64,000 bases of DNA from DATEDA01 sp963827595 (GTDB lineage: Bacteria > Pseudomonadota > Gammaproteobacteria > Burkholderiales > SG8-39). The notes beneath the pieces are model-generated. The model searched no databases and was not told the DNA's origin. It was given only the letters and a program-made list of their open reading frames with translations. The DNA is taken from assembly GCA_963827595.1 (NCBI GenBank), contig CAWHBT010000018.1:44527-108526 (forward strand). Direction: 5' to 3'. Of the stretch, positions 1 through 9,409 are shown in pieces (within the stretch, counting starts at the first letter, position 1; each line of letters opens with the position of its first letter). The translations under genes and the position numbers were made by a program.

Positions 1-2614
1 CAAGCCGTCCCGGTTGAGCGACTGGATCGCGGCGAAGAACGCCTGCAGCGCCGCGGGATCGTCGAGATCGGGCGCTGCGTCCCCCAGCTGCCCGTAGACC
101 TGCGCGAGCTGCGATCCGCCCAGGCGGTTCCGGCCGCGGCCGAGGTCGACCAGGACGAGCTCGGTCGCGCCGAGGTCGGTCCGGAGCTGTGGCGTCAGCG
201 TCCGCCGCGCATCCTCGCAGGGTGCGAATGCCGACACGACGAGCGACAGCGGCGCGACGACCTCCTTCGCCTCGCCGCCCTCCTGCCAGGTCGTTCGCAT
301 CGACAGCGAATCCTTCCCGACCGGGATCGACACGCCGAGCGCCGGACACAGCTCGAGCGCGACCGCGCGCACGGTATCGAACAGCGCCGCGTCCTCGCCC
401 GGGAAAGCCCGCCGCCGCCATCCAGTTCGCCGACAGCTTGACGCGCGCGAGGTCGGGGACCGCGGCCGCCGCGAGGTTCGTCAGCGCCTCGCCGACCGCC
501 ATGCGCCCCGACGCCGCCGGATCGATCAACGCCAGCGGCGCGCGCTCGCCGATCGCGAACGCCTCGCCGGCGTAGCCCGCGAAGTCCATCAGGGTCACGG
601 CGCAGTCCGCGACCGGCACCTGCCACGGCCCGACCATCTGGTCGCGCGCACACAGTCCGCCGACCGTACGGTCGCCGATCGCGACGAGAAAGGTCTTGTT
701 CGCGACCGTCGGCGCCCGCAGCACGCGAAACGCGGCGTCCTTCAGGTCGACCGCGTGGAGATCGAGCGGCGGCAGCGCGCGCGCGACGCGCCGGACGTCG
801 CGCAGCATCCTTGGCGGCTTCCCAAGGATCACGTCGAGGTCGACGTCGACGGGCCGGTTGCCGAACTGCGGGTCCGTGACGGTCAGGTGGCCGTCGCCCG
901 TGGCCGTGCCGAGGACCGCGAACGGGCACCGCTCGCGCTCGCAGATGGCGCGGAACCCGGCGAGCCGGTCGGGGCTCACCGCGAGCGCATAGCGTTCCTG
1001 CGCCTCGTTGCACCAGACCTCGCGCGGCGTCATGCCCGGTTCCTCGCTCGGCACAGCGCGCAGGTCGATCGCTGCGCCGCGACCCGCGGCGTAAGCCAGC
1101 TCCGGGAGCGCGTTGGCGAGGCCGCCGGCGCCGACGTCATGGATCGACAGGATCGGGCTCGCCTCGCCCAGCGCCGCGCAAGCGTCGATGACTTCCTGCG
1201 CCCGTCGCTGGATCTCGGCGTTGCCGCGCTGCACGGAGTCGAAGTCGAGGTCGGCGACGTTCGCTCCGGCCGCGAGCGAGGAGGCGGCGCCGCCGCCCAT
1301 GCCGATCAGCATCCCCGGCCCGCCGAGCTGGATCAGCAACGCGCCCGGCGGCACCGGCGCCTTGAGCGCGTGCGCGGCGCGGATGTTGCCCACGCCGCCC
1401 GCGATCATGATCGGCTTGTGATAGCCGCGGGCGACGCCGCCGGCCTCCATCTCGAAGGTGCGGAAGGTGCCGGCGAGGTTGGGACGGCCGAACTCGTTGT
1501 TGAACGAGGCGGCGCCGATCGGCCCCTCGAGCATGATCTCGAGCGCCGAGGCGATCCGGTCCGGCTTCCCGAAGTGGCGCTCCCACGGCTGCTCGAACCC
1601 GGGGATGCGGAGGTTCGAGACGCTGAAGCCGCACAGCCCTGCCTTGGGCTTCGCGCCGCGCCCGGTCGCGCCCTCGTCGCGGAGCTCGCCGCCCGAGCCT
1701 GTCGCTGCGCCCGGAAACGGCGAGATTGCCGTCGGGTGGTTGTGAGTCTCGACCTTCGCGAGCAGGTGCGTGAGCTCCGCGTGGCGTCGCCAGCGGCGGT
1801 CGGCGTCGGGAAACCACCGGTCGGCCACGCGGCCCTCGAGGACCGCGGCATTGTCCGCGTACGCGACGACGGTGCCCTGGGGGCTCGCCGCGTGGGTCTT
1901 GCGGATCATCCCGAAGAGCGTCTCATCCTGCGGCGCGCCGTCGACGATCCACGCCGCGTTGAAGATCTTGTGCCGGCAGTGCTCGGAGTTCGCCTGCGCG
2001 AACATCGTGAGCTCGACGTCGGTCGGGTCGCGGTCGAGCCGCGCGAACACCGCGGCGAGGTAGTCGATCTCCTCATCGGACAGCGCGAGGCCCAGCTCGG
2101 CGTTGGTGCGCTCGAGCGCACCGCGGCCCGCGGCGCGCAGCGGCACCAGCGCGAGCGGGCGAGGGGCGGCGTGCTGGAACAGCGCGTCGGCCGCCTCGAT
2201 CCGGTCGAGCACGGTCTCGGTCATGCGGTCGTGGAGGCATGCGGCTACGCGCTCGCGGGACCCCTCGCCCGCGACGTGATAGGCGATCCCCCGCTCGATG
2301 CGGCGGACGGCGGCGAGCCCGCAGTTGTGCGCGATGTCGGTGGCCTTCGACGCCCACGGCGAGATCGTCCCGAAGCGCGGAGCGACGAGGTATAGCTCGC
2401 CGCGCGGCTCGGCGCCTGGCGGGTCCCCATACTCGAGGAGGCGGTCGAGGACCGCCCGTTCGGCCGCTGTCGGCGCGCGCTCGAGCTCGACGAAGTGCCA
2501 GAAGATCGCGCCGGCGACGGCGAGGCTTGCGTGGCGGGCCTTGAGGGCGGTCTCGAGCTTCGCGCGGCGGAACGCGGAGAGCGCCGCGCTCCCGCGCAAA
2601 CGGAGGATCGGCAT
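1..2614 (-). CDS. purL: Phosphoribosylformylglycinamidine synthase PurL (partial, runs off window start; one frame change)
   Basis: PurL makes FGAM from FGAR, glutamine and ATP in purine biosynthesis (cytosolic). The ATG is at 2614 and the frame reads leftward out of the window; about 870 of the roughly 1,300 residues expected for a large single-chain proteobacterial PurL are present, so the C-terminal glutamine amidotransferase domain lies outside. Visible landmarks are FAQANSEHCRHKIF, VETHNHPTAISPFPGAATG, SFNNEFGRPNL, LSIHDVGAGGLANALPE, WCNEAQERYA and KLSANWMAAAG. After the last motif the family sequence (GEDAALFDTVRAV, then IPVGKDSLSMRTTW) continues only in the next frame: the run ccc at 398-400 has one C more than needed. 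I read this as a one-base insertion, probably a sequence error, because both sides are highly conserved. Identity is certain; whether the break is real is not. Confidence 0.93.
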   Translation of the reverse strand, partial: MPILRLRGSAALSAFRRAKLETALKARHASLAVAGAIFWHFVELERAPTAAERAVLDRLLEYGDPPGAEPRGELYLVAPRFGTISPWASKATDIAHNCGLAAVRRIERGIAYHVAGEGSRERVAACLHDRMTETVLDRIEAADALFQHAAPRPLALVPLRAAGRGALERTNAELGLALSDEEIDYLAAVFARLDRDPTDVELTMFAQANSEHCRHKIFNAAWIVDGAPQDETLFGMIRKTHAASPQGTVVAYADNAAVLEGRVADRWFPDADRRWRRHAELTHLLAKVETHNHPTAISPFPGAATGSGGELRDEGATGRGAKPKAGLCGFSVSNLRIPGFEQPWERHFGKPDRIASALEIMLEGPIGAASFNNEFGRPNLAGTFRTFEMEAGGVARGYHKPIMIAGGVGNIRAAHALKAPVPPGALLIQLGGPGMLIGMGGGAASSLAAGANVADLDFDSVQRGNAEIQRRAQEVIDACAALGEASPILSIHDVGAGGLANALPELAYAAGRGAAIDLRAVPSEEPGMTPREVWCNEAQERYALAVSPDRLAGFRAICERERCPFAVLGTATGDGHLTVTDPQFGNRPVDVDLDVILGKPPRMLRDVRRVARALPPLDLHAVDLKDAAFRVLRAPTVANKTFLVAIGDRTVGGLCARDQMVGPWQVPVADCAVTLMDFAGYAGEAFAIGERAPLALIDPAASGRMAVGEALTNLAAAAVPDLARVKLSANWMAAAGFPGRGRGAVRYRARGRARAVSGARRVDPGREGFAVDANDLAGGRRGEGGRRAAVARRVGIRTLRGCAADADATAPDRPRRDRARPGRPRPRPEPPGRIAARAGLRAAGGRSARSRRSRGAAGVLRRDPVAQPGRL

Positions 2615-2630
2615 GGGCGGCTAAAGAGCG

Positions 2631-2636
2631 ATTATA
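2631..2636 (-). promoter_or_regulatory. Candidate -10 box of purL
   Basis: On the minus strand the perfect hexamer TATAAT lies 17 bases before the purL ATG at 2614. No convincing -35 hexamer is seen at 16-18 bases. If it is used, the leader would be only about 10 bases. Pattern match only. Confidence 0.3.
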
Positions 2637-2651
2637 CCGGCGCGCGATGAA

Positions 2652-2675
2652 CGCCCGATCCGCCTCGATCGGGCG
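2652..2675. other. Stem-loop between the AsmA-like gene and purL
   Basis: A perfect 8-bp inverted repeat (CGCCCGAT / ATCGGGCG) encloses an 8-base loop, between the end of the leftward AsmA-like gene (2693) and the start of leftward purL (2614). There is no T-run on either side, so it is not a canonical Rho-independent terminator. It may still help end the upstream transcript. Confidence 0.35.
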
Positions 2676-2692
2676 GCCGCGCCGGGCCAGGC

Positions 2693-5497
2693 TCAGCGCC
2701 GGACGGTGAGTTGGGTCGGCGAGCCGGAAACGACCAGGGTCGCGCGCACCGCGCCCCCCGGCGTCTTCATGTCGGCGGCGAACCGGCCGGCGAGCGACTT
2801 GCCGCCGTCCACCTCGATCGCGCCGCTCGCCGAGAGCGGGCCGGCGTCGATCTTCACGCCTCGCAACGCGAGCCGGCCGCCGTCGAGCTGGGCCTGCGCG
2901 GAGATCTCGTTGAAGTTGGTCGAGCCCGCGACGCTCTTGCCCGACTGCAGGGTCCGCGCCAGGTCGACTCCCGCGATCTGTCCCTTCGACACCGAGAAGT
3001 TGCCGTCGAACCGCGCGGCAGAGGCGAGCTTCTCCAGCGATTCGCCGCGTGCCGCCAGGACCGCGTTCCCCTGCACCCGTCCCGCGAGGATCGGCGTGAT
3101 CCGCTTCGCGTCCAGCTGCTTCAGCTCGAAGTTCGCCTCGAAGGCGAGCGGGCCGGGCCAGCGCAGGGTTCCCTTGCCGCGCGCGAGCCCGTCGAGCAGC
3201 CGCGCATCGAGCTCGGAGGCGTTGAACTCGGTCGCCGTCGCGACGCCCCTCGCACTGAGAGTGTCGACCTCGAACGGCAGTCCGAGCAGCGCGGTCGCCC
3301 CGCCGACCGTCAGGTCAACGAGCGCCTTGCTCCCCGACGGCGTGATCTCCGCCTTGATGGTGTTGTTCGGGTTGGCAACCGTGATCTTGTGCACCCGGCC
3401 GTCGGGCTCCAGGAGCGCGGTCGCCTCGAGCTCCGGAAGATTCACCCCCGGCACCGCCAGCTTGATCCCGGTCGCGCGCACCCGCTCCAGCCCCAGCGCC
3501 GCGTTCTGCGGGCGGCCGAACAGCACCGCGGCGAGCCCCGCGCCGTCGAGCGTAACGCCCTCGAGCTCGAGCGACTTCAGTTGCGGCTTGTCGCTCATCA
3601 CGGACGCGAAGTCCGGATGTGCGGCCGCGACGGCGATCTTGACGTTGCCGTCCCGGCCGATGCTGATCCCCTCGAACCGCACCGCCGGCGACGGGAAAAC
3701 GGAGATGCTGCCCGAGCGGATCTTCACCGGCTGGCCGAGCAGGCCCGCGGCGAGCCGCTCGTACTGGGGGACGTCGAGCGGCATGAAGAACTGGAGGTAG
3801 GCGAGGCCGGCGACCACCGCCAGCACCAGCATGATCCCGAGGACCTTCCCGACCCCGCCTTTCTTGCCGGCCTTGATCTTCTCGAGCCGCGCCACGACCT
3901 GGGCGGTGTCCTTCTCCTGCTCCTTCCGCCGCGCCGTCGCGCGCGCTTCGGATTCGGCCTTCTCGCGCGCGCGCCCGTCGCGCCGCACCCGCGCCGCAGC
4001 CTCGGCGTCGGCTTTCGCGCGCGCCTTGTCCTCGTCGCGCGACCTGCGCTCAGTGTCGCGGTGGGCCTGCTCTTCCTCCTCCCGGCGCCGCGCGACGTCT
4101 TCGGCGTCGCGTCGCCGCTGCTCCTCCGCTTCCCGCTGCTCTTCTTCCGCGTGTCGCCGCGCGCGCTCATCGGCCTCCCGCTGGTCCCGCGCCTCGGCAT
4201 CCCGGCGCAGCATGGCCTCTGCCGCTTCGCGCCGCCGCTGCTCCTCCGCCTCCCGCCGCGCGCGCTCATCGGCCTCGCGCCGCGCGCGTTCCTCGGTCTC
4301 CCGGCGACGCGCAGCAGCGGCCGCCTCCTGCCGCCGCTCCTCCTCCCGCTCCTGGCGCGCGCGGTCCTCGGCCTCGCGTCGTGCCCGCTGGTCCGCCTCC
4401 CGCCGGGCGGCGTCGCGGCTCGCCCGTTCGTCGGCCTCGCGCTTGGCGCGTTCATCCGCCTCGCGTCGCGCCTGCGCCTCGGCCTGCCGCACGCGTTCCT
4501 CGAGCTCGCGGCGGATGCGCTCCTCCTGCTCGCGCATCGAGCGCTCTTCGGCTTCGTGCCGGCTCTGCTCCTCCGCTTCCCGCCGCGCCCGCGCCTCGGC
4601 TTCCTTGCGGGCCTGCGCCTCGCCCGCGCGATTGGCCTGCTCCTCGGCCTGGCGCCGGGTGTTCAGCGCCGCCTGGCGGGACTGTTCCTCGAGCTCGCGA
4701 CGCGCCCGTTCCTCCGCGTCCTTGCGCGCGCGCTCAGCGCCCTCGCGCTTCGCCTTCTCCTCGGCCTCGCGACGCGCACGCTCCTCGGCTTCCTTGCGGG
4801 CCCGCTCCTCCGCATCGCGCCGCGCCCGCGCTTCGGCGTCCGCCTGGGCGCGCGCCTCCGTCTCGCGACGCGCTTTCTCCTCGGCCTCTTTCCGCGCCCG
4901 TTCGGCCGCGTCACGCTTGGCCCTTTCCTCGGCGTCGCGCTTCGCCTTCTCGTCGGCCTCGCGCCGCGCCTTTTCTTCCGCCGCGCGCTTCGCTTTCTCG
5001 TCGGCCTCGCGCTGCGCCTTCTCCTCGGCCGCGCGCTTCGCTTTCTCGTCGGCCTCGCGCCGCGCCTTTTCCTCCGCCTCGCGCTTCGCGCGGCCGTCCC
5101 CGTCCTGCTTGGCGCGGGCCTGCGCGACCTGACGCGCCACCTCGTCCGCCTCGGCCTTGGTCTGCGCCGTCACTTCCGCCTTGCTCGGCGGCTTGCTGAT
5201 GAGCGCCGTGAAGTCGAGGTCGACGTCCTCCTGGACGATCGGCACCTGGGAAGGCGGCGAGATGCTCGCCGGCGCCGACACGAACTCGCGCACGAAGCCT
5301 TCCTTGGCGAGCCGGCCGAGCGCCTCGAGCAGCTTCGGCTCGGTGAACTTGTCGAGCTTCTGGTGCAGGTCGCCGACGGTTGCCTTGCCGTCGACCTGGG
5401 ACAGGACGTTGCGAAGATCGCGCGGCAGCAGGCTCGTCTTGCCGGTGACTTCCATCAGACCCTTGGCGGTCTTGGTCAGAACCGTTCTTCGATCCAT
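2693..5497 (-). CDS. N-terminal small domain + long charged coiled coil + TM helix + AsmA-like region
   Basis: About 934 residues. I chose ATG 5497 (MDRRTVLTKTAKGL) over the in-frame ATG at 5581 because AAGGGA sits just upstream. Layout: residues 1-75 look like a small helical, winged-helix-like domain (RDLRNVLSQVDGKATVGDL...); residues about 130-540 are an almost uninterrupted highly charged coiled coil built from variants of REAEEKARR; residues about 545-568 form one hydrophobic helix (VLGIMLVLAVVAGLAYLQFF); the last 365 residues resemble the C-terminal part of AsmA-family envelope proteins (LDARLLDGLARGKGTLRWPG, then a segment of the type FSVSKGQIAGVDLARTLQSG). Topology inference: cytoplasmic coil, single anchor, periplasmic AsmA-like part. 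AsmA relatives act in outer-membrane biogenesis or lipid transport; the fused coil is unusual and its job is unknown. It stands alone, with purL downstream on the same strand. Confidence 0.8.
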   Translation of the reverse strand: MDRRTVLTKTAKGLMEVTGKTSLLPRDLRNVLSQVDGKATVGDLHQKLDKFTEPKLLEALGRLAKEGFVREFVSAPASISPPSQVPIVQEDVDLDFTALISKPPSKAEVTAQTKAEADEVARQVAQARAKQDGDGRAKREAEEKARREADEKAKRAAEEKAQREADEKAKRAAEEKARREADEKAKRDAEERAKRDAAERARKEAEEKARRETEARAQADAEARARRDAEERARKEAEERARREAEEKAKREGAERARKDAEERARRELEEQSRQAALNTRRQAEEQANRAGEAQARKEAEARARREAEEQSRHEAEERSMREQEERIRRELEERVRQAEAQARREADERAKREADERASRDAARREADQRARREAEDRARQEREEERRQEAAAAARRRETEERARREADERARREAEEQRRREAAEAMLRRDAEARDQREADERARRHAEEEQREAEEQRRRDAEDVARRREEEEQAHRDTERRSRDEDKARAKADAEAAARVRRDGRAREKAESEARATARRKEQEKDTAQVVARLEKIKAGKKGGVGKVLGIMLVLAVVAGLAYLQFFMPLDVPQYERLAAGLLGQPVKIRSGSISVFPSPAVRFEGISIGRDGNVKIAVAAAHPDFASVMSDKPQLKSLELEGVTLDGAGLAAVLFGRPQNAALGLERVRATGIKLAVPGVNLPELEATALLEPDGRVHKITVANPNNTIKAEITPSGSKALVDLTVGGATALLGLPFEVDTLSARGVATATEFNASELDARLLDGLARGKGTLRWPGPLAFEANFELKQLDAKRITPILAGRVQGNAVLAARGESLEKLASAARFDGNFSVSKGQIAGVDLARTLQSGKSVAGSTNFNEISAQAQLDGGRLALRGVKIDAGPLSASGAIEVDGGKSLAGRFAADMKTPGGAVRATLVVSGSPTQLTVRR
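3880..5110 (-). repeat. Degenerate codon-level repeat encoding the charged coiled coil
   Basis: About 1.2 kb made of imperfect 21-33-base units encoding Arg/Glu/Ala-rich heptads (motifs such as EAEEKAR, READEKAK, KEAEERAR). Because codons such as gcc, cgc and gag recur, all frames stay open on both strands, which creates long meaningless antisense frames. The tract is prone to expansion or contraction and to assembly collapse. Confidence 0.75.
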
Positions 5498-5669
5498 GCT
5501 TCCCTTGGGTTCCCGAGGCGTCGACGAGCTATTAGAAGAACCGGTAATGCTAGCACCGCGCTGGGGCCATCCGTCGTGCAAAAGTGCCCCGGGCCGGGAG
5601 TTTATTCCGCCTTCGCATCAGGCGTTTGGATGCAGCCGACCCGACCTGGCGCGGTCGATTTTTTCCCGG

Positions 5670-8600
5670 TCAGTCGGGCCGCCCGAACCCGCCGCCGCCG
5701 GGCGTCGCGATAACGAACACGTCGCCCGGCTCGACCTCCGCCCGGTCGGCCCCACCCAGATCCAAGCGCGTGCCATCCCCGCGCTCGACCCAGTTCCGGC
5801 CGGACTCACCGGCGGCTCCGCCCGCGAGCCCGTGGGGCGGGATGCGGCGGTGGCCGGAGAGGATCGATGCGGTCATCCGCTCGCGGAAGCGGACGCGGCG
5901 CGTACCGCCGTTGCCGCCGCGCCAGCGCCCGGCTCCTCCCGAGCCGTGACGGATCTCATAGCTTTCCAGGAGGACGGGAAAGCGCCATTCGAGCACTTCG
6001 GGATCGGTGAGCCGCGAGTTGGTCATGTGGGTCTGCACCACGTCGGTGCCATCGAACCCCTCACGCGGCGTGCCATCCGGCGCGAACCGGACCGCGCCCG
6101 CGCCCGAGCCGCCGGCCACCGTCTCGTAGTACTGGTGGCGGTCGTTCCCGAACGTGAAGTTGTTCATGGTGCCCTGGGATGCGGCCATCACGCCGAGCGC
6201 GCCGTACAGCGCGTCGGTGACGCACTGGGAGGTCTCGACGTTGCCGGCGACCACCGCCGCGGGGTAGCGGGGGCGCAGCATCGAGCCTTCGGGGATGACG
6301 ACGTTCAGCGGCTTCAGGCAGCCGGCGTTCAACGGAATGTCGTCGTCGACCAGCGTCCGGAAGACGTACAGGACCGCCGCCATGCAGACCGCCGACGGGG
6401 CATTGAAGTTGTTCGCGAGCTGCGGCGAAGTGCCGGTGAAGTCGACCGTGGCGCTGCGCGCCTGGCGGTCGATCGAGATCTTCACCCGGATCACGCCGCC
6501 GTTGTCGAGCGCGTAGGTGAACTCGCCATCGCGCAAGACGTCGATCACCCGCCGCACCGCCTCTTCGGCGTTGTCCTGCACGTGCCGCATGTACGCGTGC
6601 ACCACGTCCAGCCCGAAGTGCGCGACCTGCTTGCGCAGTTCCTGCACGCCCTTCTCGTTGGCCGCGATCATCGCCCGCAGATCGGCCATGTTCTGCTGCA
6701 CGTTGCGGACCGGATACTTGCCGGAAGTCAGGAGCGCGACCGTCTCCGCTTCGCGGAGCCGTCCCTGCTCCACCAGCAGGAAGTTGTCGATCAGGACGCC
6801 CTCCTCGTCGACGGTCCGGGAGTCGGGCGGCATCGAGCCGGGGGTGATGCCGCCGACGTCGGCGTGGTGACCGCGCGAGCCGACGTAGAACACCACGCGG
6901 CTGCCGGCGTCGTCGTACACCGGCGTGATCACCGTGATGTCCGGCAGGTGCGTGCCGCCGTTGTACGGCGCGTTCAGGACGTAGACGTTGCCCGGCTTCA
7001 TCGTGCTCCGGTTCTCGCGGATCACCGTCTTGATCGATTCGCCCATCGAGCCGAGATGGACCGGCATGTGCGGCGCGTTCGCGATCAGGTTGCCGTCCGG
7101 GTCGAACAGCGCGCACGAGAAGTCGAGCCGCTCCTTGATGTTGACCGAGTACGCGGTGTTCGCCAGCGCGAACCCCATCTGCTCGGCGATCGACATGAAC
7201 AGGCTGTTGAAGATCTCGAGCATGACCGGATCGACGCTGGTGCCGATGGCGGTCGTCCGCGGCCGTGGCACGACGCGCTCGAGCACCAGGTGGTCGAGGC
7301 GCGTCACCTCGGCGCGCCAGCCGGGCTCGACGACCGTGGTCGCGTTCGCCTCGGCGATGATCGCCGGGCCGTCGACGCGGTCGCCGGAACGGAGCGCCTC
7401 GCGGCGGTACACCGGCGTGCGATGGCCACGGCCGCCGGTGAACATGTCGACGGTCTCGGCGGGCTGCGGGGGGCCGGCGCGGGGCGCGGAATCCGGCGCC
7501 CGCTCCGCGAACGCGTCCGTGCCCCCCACCGCCTCGACGGAGACCGCCTCGACGATCAGGCCGCGGTCCGGCATCAGGAACGAGTAGCGCGTGCGGTAGG
7601 CAGCCTCGAACGCCCGCGCCATCGCGTCGCGGGAACCGTGAGCGACGACCAGCGCCGAGTCCGTGCCGTCGTACCGGAGGTGCACGCGCTTCGCCACGCG
7701 CACGCGCTCCGCGGCGACCCCCTGCGCGAGCACTTCGCCGCGGGCACTTCCGGCCAGCTCGTCGAGCGCGGCGTCGAGCTGCGGCACCGCCGCGTCGTCG
7801 AGCCGGATCTCGACGGAGCGTTCGCGCAGCGCCGCCACCTCCGCGAGCCCCATGCCATAGGCCGAGAGCACACCGGCCAGCGGGTGAATGAACACGCGCG
7901 TCATTCCGAGCGCATCGGCGACCAGGCAGGCGTGCTGCCCGCCCGCGCCGCCGAAGGTGCAGAGCGTGTACGCCGTCACGTCGTAGCCGCGCTGGACCGA
8001 GATCCGCTTGATGGCGTTCGCCATGTTGCCGACGGCGATGGCGACGAAGCCCTCGGCCACCGCCTCGGGCGCGCGCCGGTCCCCGGTCGCCTGCCGGATC
8101 TCCTCCGCCAGCGCCGCGAACTTGCGCCGTACCACCTCGGCGTCGAGCGGGAGGTTCCCGCCCGGCCCGAATACCGCCGGGAAGAAGCGCGGGTGGATCT
8201 TGCCGAGCATCACGTTCGCGTCGGTGACCGCGAGCGGGCCGCCGCGCCGATAGCACGCCGGGCCGGGATTCGCGCCCGCCGAGTCCGGCCCGACCCGGTA
8301 GCGCGCGCCGTCGAAGTGCAGGATCGAGCCGCCGCCGGCCGCCACCGTGTGGATCGCCATCATCGGCGCGCGCATCCGCACGCCCGCGACCTGGGTCTCG
8401 AACGCGCGCTCGAACTCGCCGGCGTAGTGCGACACGTCGGTCGAGGTGCCGCCCATGTCGAAGCCGATGATGCGGTCGAAGCCGGCGCGCTGCGAAGTGC
8501 GCACCACGCCCACGATGCCCCCGGCCGGGCCGGAGAGGATCGAGTCCTTGCCCTGGAAGCGCCGCGCGTCGGTGAGGCCGCCGTTCGACTGCATGAACAG

Positions 8601-9311
8601 GACGCTGACATTCCGCAGCTCGCCGGCAACCTGATCCACGTACCGCCGCAGGATCGGCGAGAGGTACGCGTCGACCACCGTCGTATCGCCGCGCGAAACC
8701 AGCTTCATCATCGGGCTGACCTCGTGCGACACCGATACCTGCGGAAAGCCGATCTCCCTCGCGATCGCGGCCACGCGCGCCTCGTGCCCGGTGTACCGGT
8801 AGCCGTGCATGAGCACGATCGCCACCGAGCGGTAGCCGGCGTCGTAGGCCGCCTGCAGCCCGGCGCGCGCGGCGGCCTCGTCGAGCGGCTGCAGCACCTC
8901 GCCGTGCGCCCCGACCCGCTCGTCGATCTCCACCACGCTCGAGTACAGCAGCTCCGGCAGAACGATGTGCCGGTCGAAGATGCGCGGACGGTTCTGGTAG
9001 GCGATACGGAGCGCGTCGCGAAAGCCGCGCGTGATCGCCAGCACGGTGCGCTCGCCTTTGCGCTCGAGGAGCGCGTTGGTCGCGACCGTGGTGCCCATCT
9101 TCACCGCCGCGACGCTCTCGCCCGGGATCGGCGCGCCGGGAGCAAGACCGAGCAGCTGGCGGATTCCCGCGATCGCCGCGTCGGGGTAGGCCTCGGGGTT
9201 GTCGGACAGCAGCTTGTGGGTGGCGAGCGCGCCGTCGGGGCGCCGCGCGACGACGTCGGTGAACGTGCCGCCGCGGTCGATCCAGAACTCCCAGCGGGAT
9301 TCGGCGCTCAA
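5670..9311 (-). CDS. Hydantoinase/5-oxoprolinase, fused HyuA-HyuB
   Basis: 1,213 residues, the size of single-chain ATP-dependent 5-oxoprolinases (about 1,250), joining a HyuA half (residues 1 to about 685) and a HyuB half (about 690 to the end). HyuA shows the nucleotide-binding motif WIDRGGTFTDVV near residue 9 and GFDMGGTSTDVSHY near residue 285. HyuB begins around MLEIFNSLFMSIAEQMGFAL and ends in the Gly-rich GDVFVIATPGGGGFG. The family opens 5-oxoproline (to glutamate) or hydantoins (to N-carbamoyl amino acids) using ATP; the substrate here cannot be read from sequence. The start is TTG at 9311 with GAGGG seven bases upstream. It is divergent from the flavoprotein gene at 9410 and close to racemase, TRAP and D-amino-acid dehydrogenase genes, which fits an amino-acid or lactam salvage role. 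Confidence 0.92.
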   Translation of the reverse strand: MSAESRWEFWIDRGGTFTDVVARRPDGALATHKLLSDNPEAYPDAAIAGIRQLLGLAPGAPIPGESVAAVKMGTTVATNALLERKGERTVLAITRGFRDALRIAYQNRPRIFDRHIVLPELLYSSVVEIDERVGAHGEVLQPLDEAAARAGLQAAYDAGYRSVAIVLMHGYRYTGHEARVAAIAREIGFPQVSVSHEVSPMMKLVSRGDTTVVDAYLSPILRRYVDQVAGELRNVSVLFMQSNGGLTDARRFQGKDSILSGPAGGIVGVVRTSQRAGFDRIIGFDMGGTSTDVSHYAGEFERAFETQVAGVRMRAPMMAIHTVAAGGGSILHFDGARYRVGPDSAGANPGPACYRRGGPLAVTDANVMLGKIHPRFFPAVFGPGGNLPLDAEVVRRKFAALAEEIRQATGDRRAPEAVAEGFVAIAVGNMANAIKRISVQRGYDVTAYTLCTFGGAGGQHACLVADALGMTRVFIHPLAGVLSAYGMGLAEVAALRERSVEIRLDDAAVPQLDAALDELAGSARGEVLAQGVAAERVRVAKRVHLRYDGTDSALVVAHGSRDAMARAFEAAYRTRYSFLMPDRGLIVEAVSVEAVGGTDAFAERAPDSAPRAGPPQPAETVDMFTGGRGHRTPVYRREALRSGDRVDGPAIIAEANATTVVEPGWRAEVTRLDHLVLERVVPRPRTTAIGTSVDPVMLEIFNSLFMSIAEQMGFALANTAYSVNIKERLDFSCALFDPDGNLIANAPHMPVHLGSMGESIKTVIRENRSTMKPGNVYVLNAPYNGGTHLPDITVITPVYDDAGSRVVFYVGSRGHHADVGGITPGSMPPDSRTVDEEGVLIDNFLLVEQGRLREAETVALLTSGKYPVRNVQQNMADLRAMIAANEKGVQELRKQVAHFGLDVVHAYMRHVQDNAEEAVRRVIDVLRDGEFTYALDNGGVIRVKISIDRQARSATVDFTGTSPQLANNFNAPSAVCMAAVLYVFRTLVDDDIPLNAGCLKPLNVVIPEGSMLRPRYPAAVVAGNVETSQCVTDALYGALGVMAASQGTMNNFTFGNDRHQYYETVAGGSGAGAVRFAPDGTPREGFDGTDVVQTHMTNSRLTDPEVLEWRFPVLLESYEIRHGSGGAGRWRGGNGGTRRVRFRERMTASILSGHRRIPPHGLAGGAAGESGRNWVERGDGTRLDLGGADRAEVEPGDVFVIATPGGGGFGRPD

Positions 9312-9409
9312 TGGACTACCCTCGCTGCTCGCGCGCTCGGGGTTCGCCCTTGGGGCGGCCCGGCGGGCTCAGGGGTCAGCATCGTACCTTGCCTCGGTAG
9401 AATCCAGGC

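Noticed and set aside
2711..5713. A 1,000-codon open frame on the + strand opposite the AsmA-like gene
   Set aside because: It is the antisense of the coiled-coil repeat; all frames stay open because of GC-rich repeating codons. Its protein has no family pattern, while the minus strand does.
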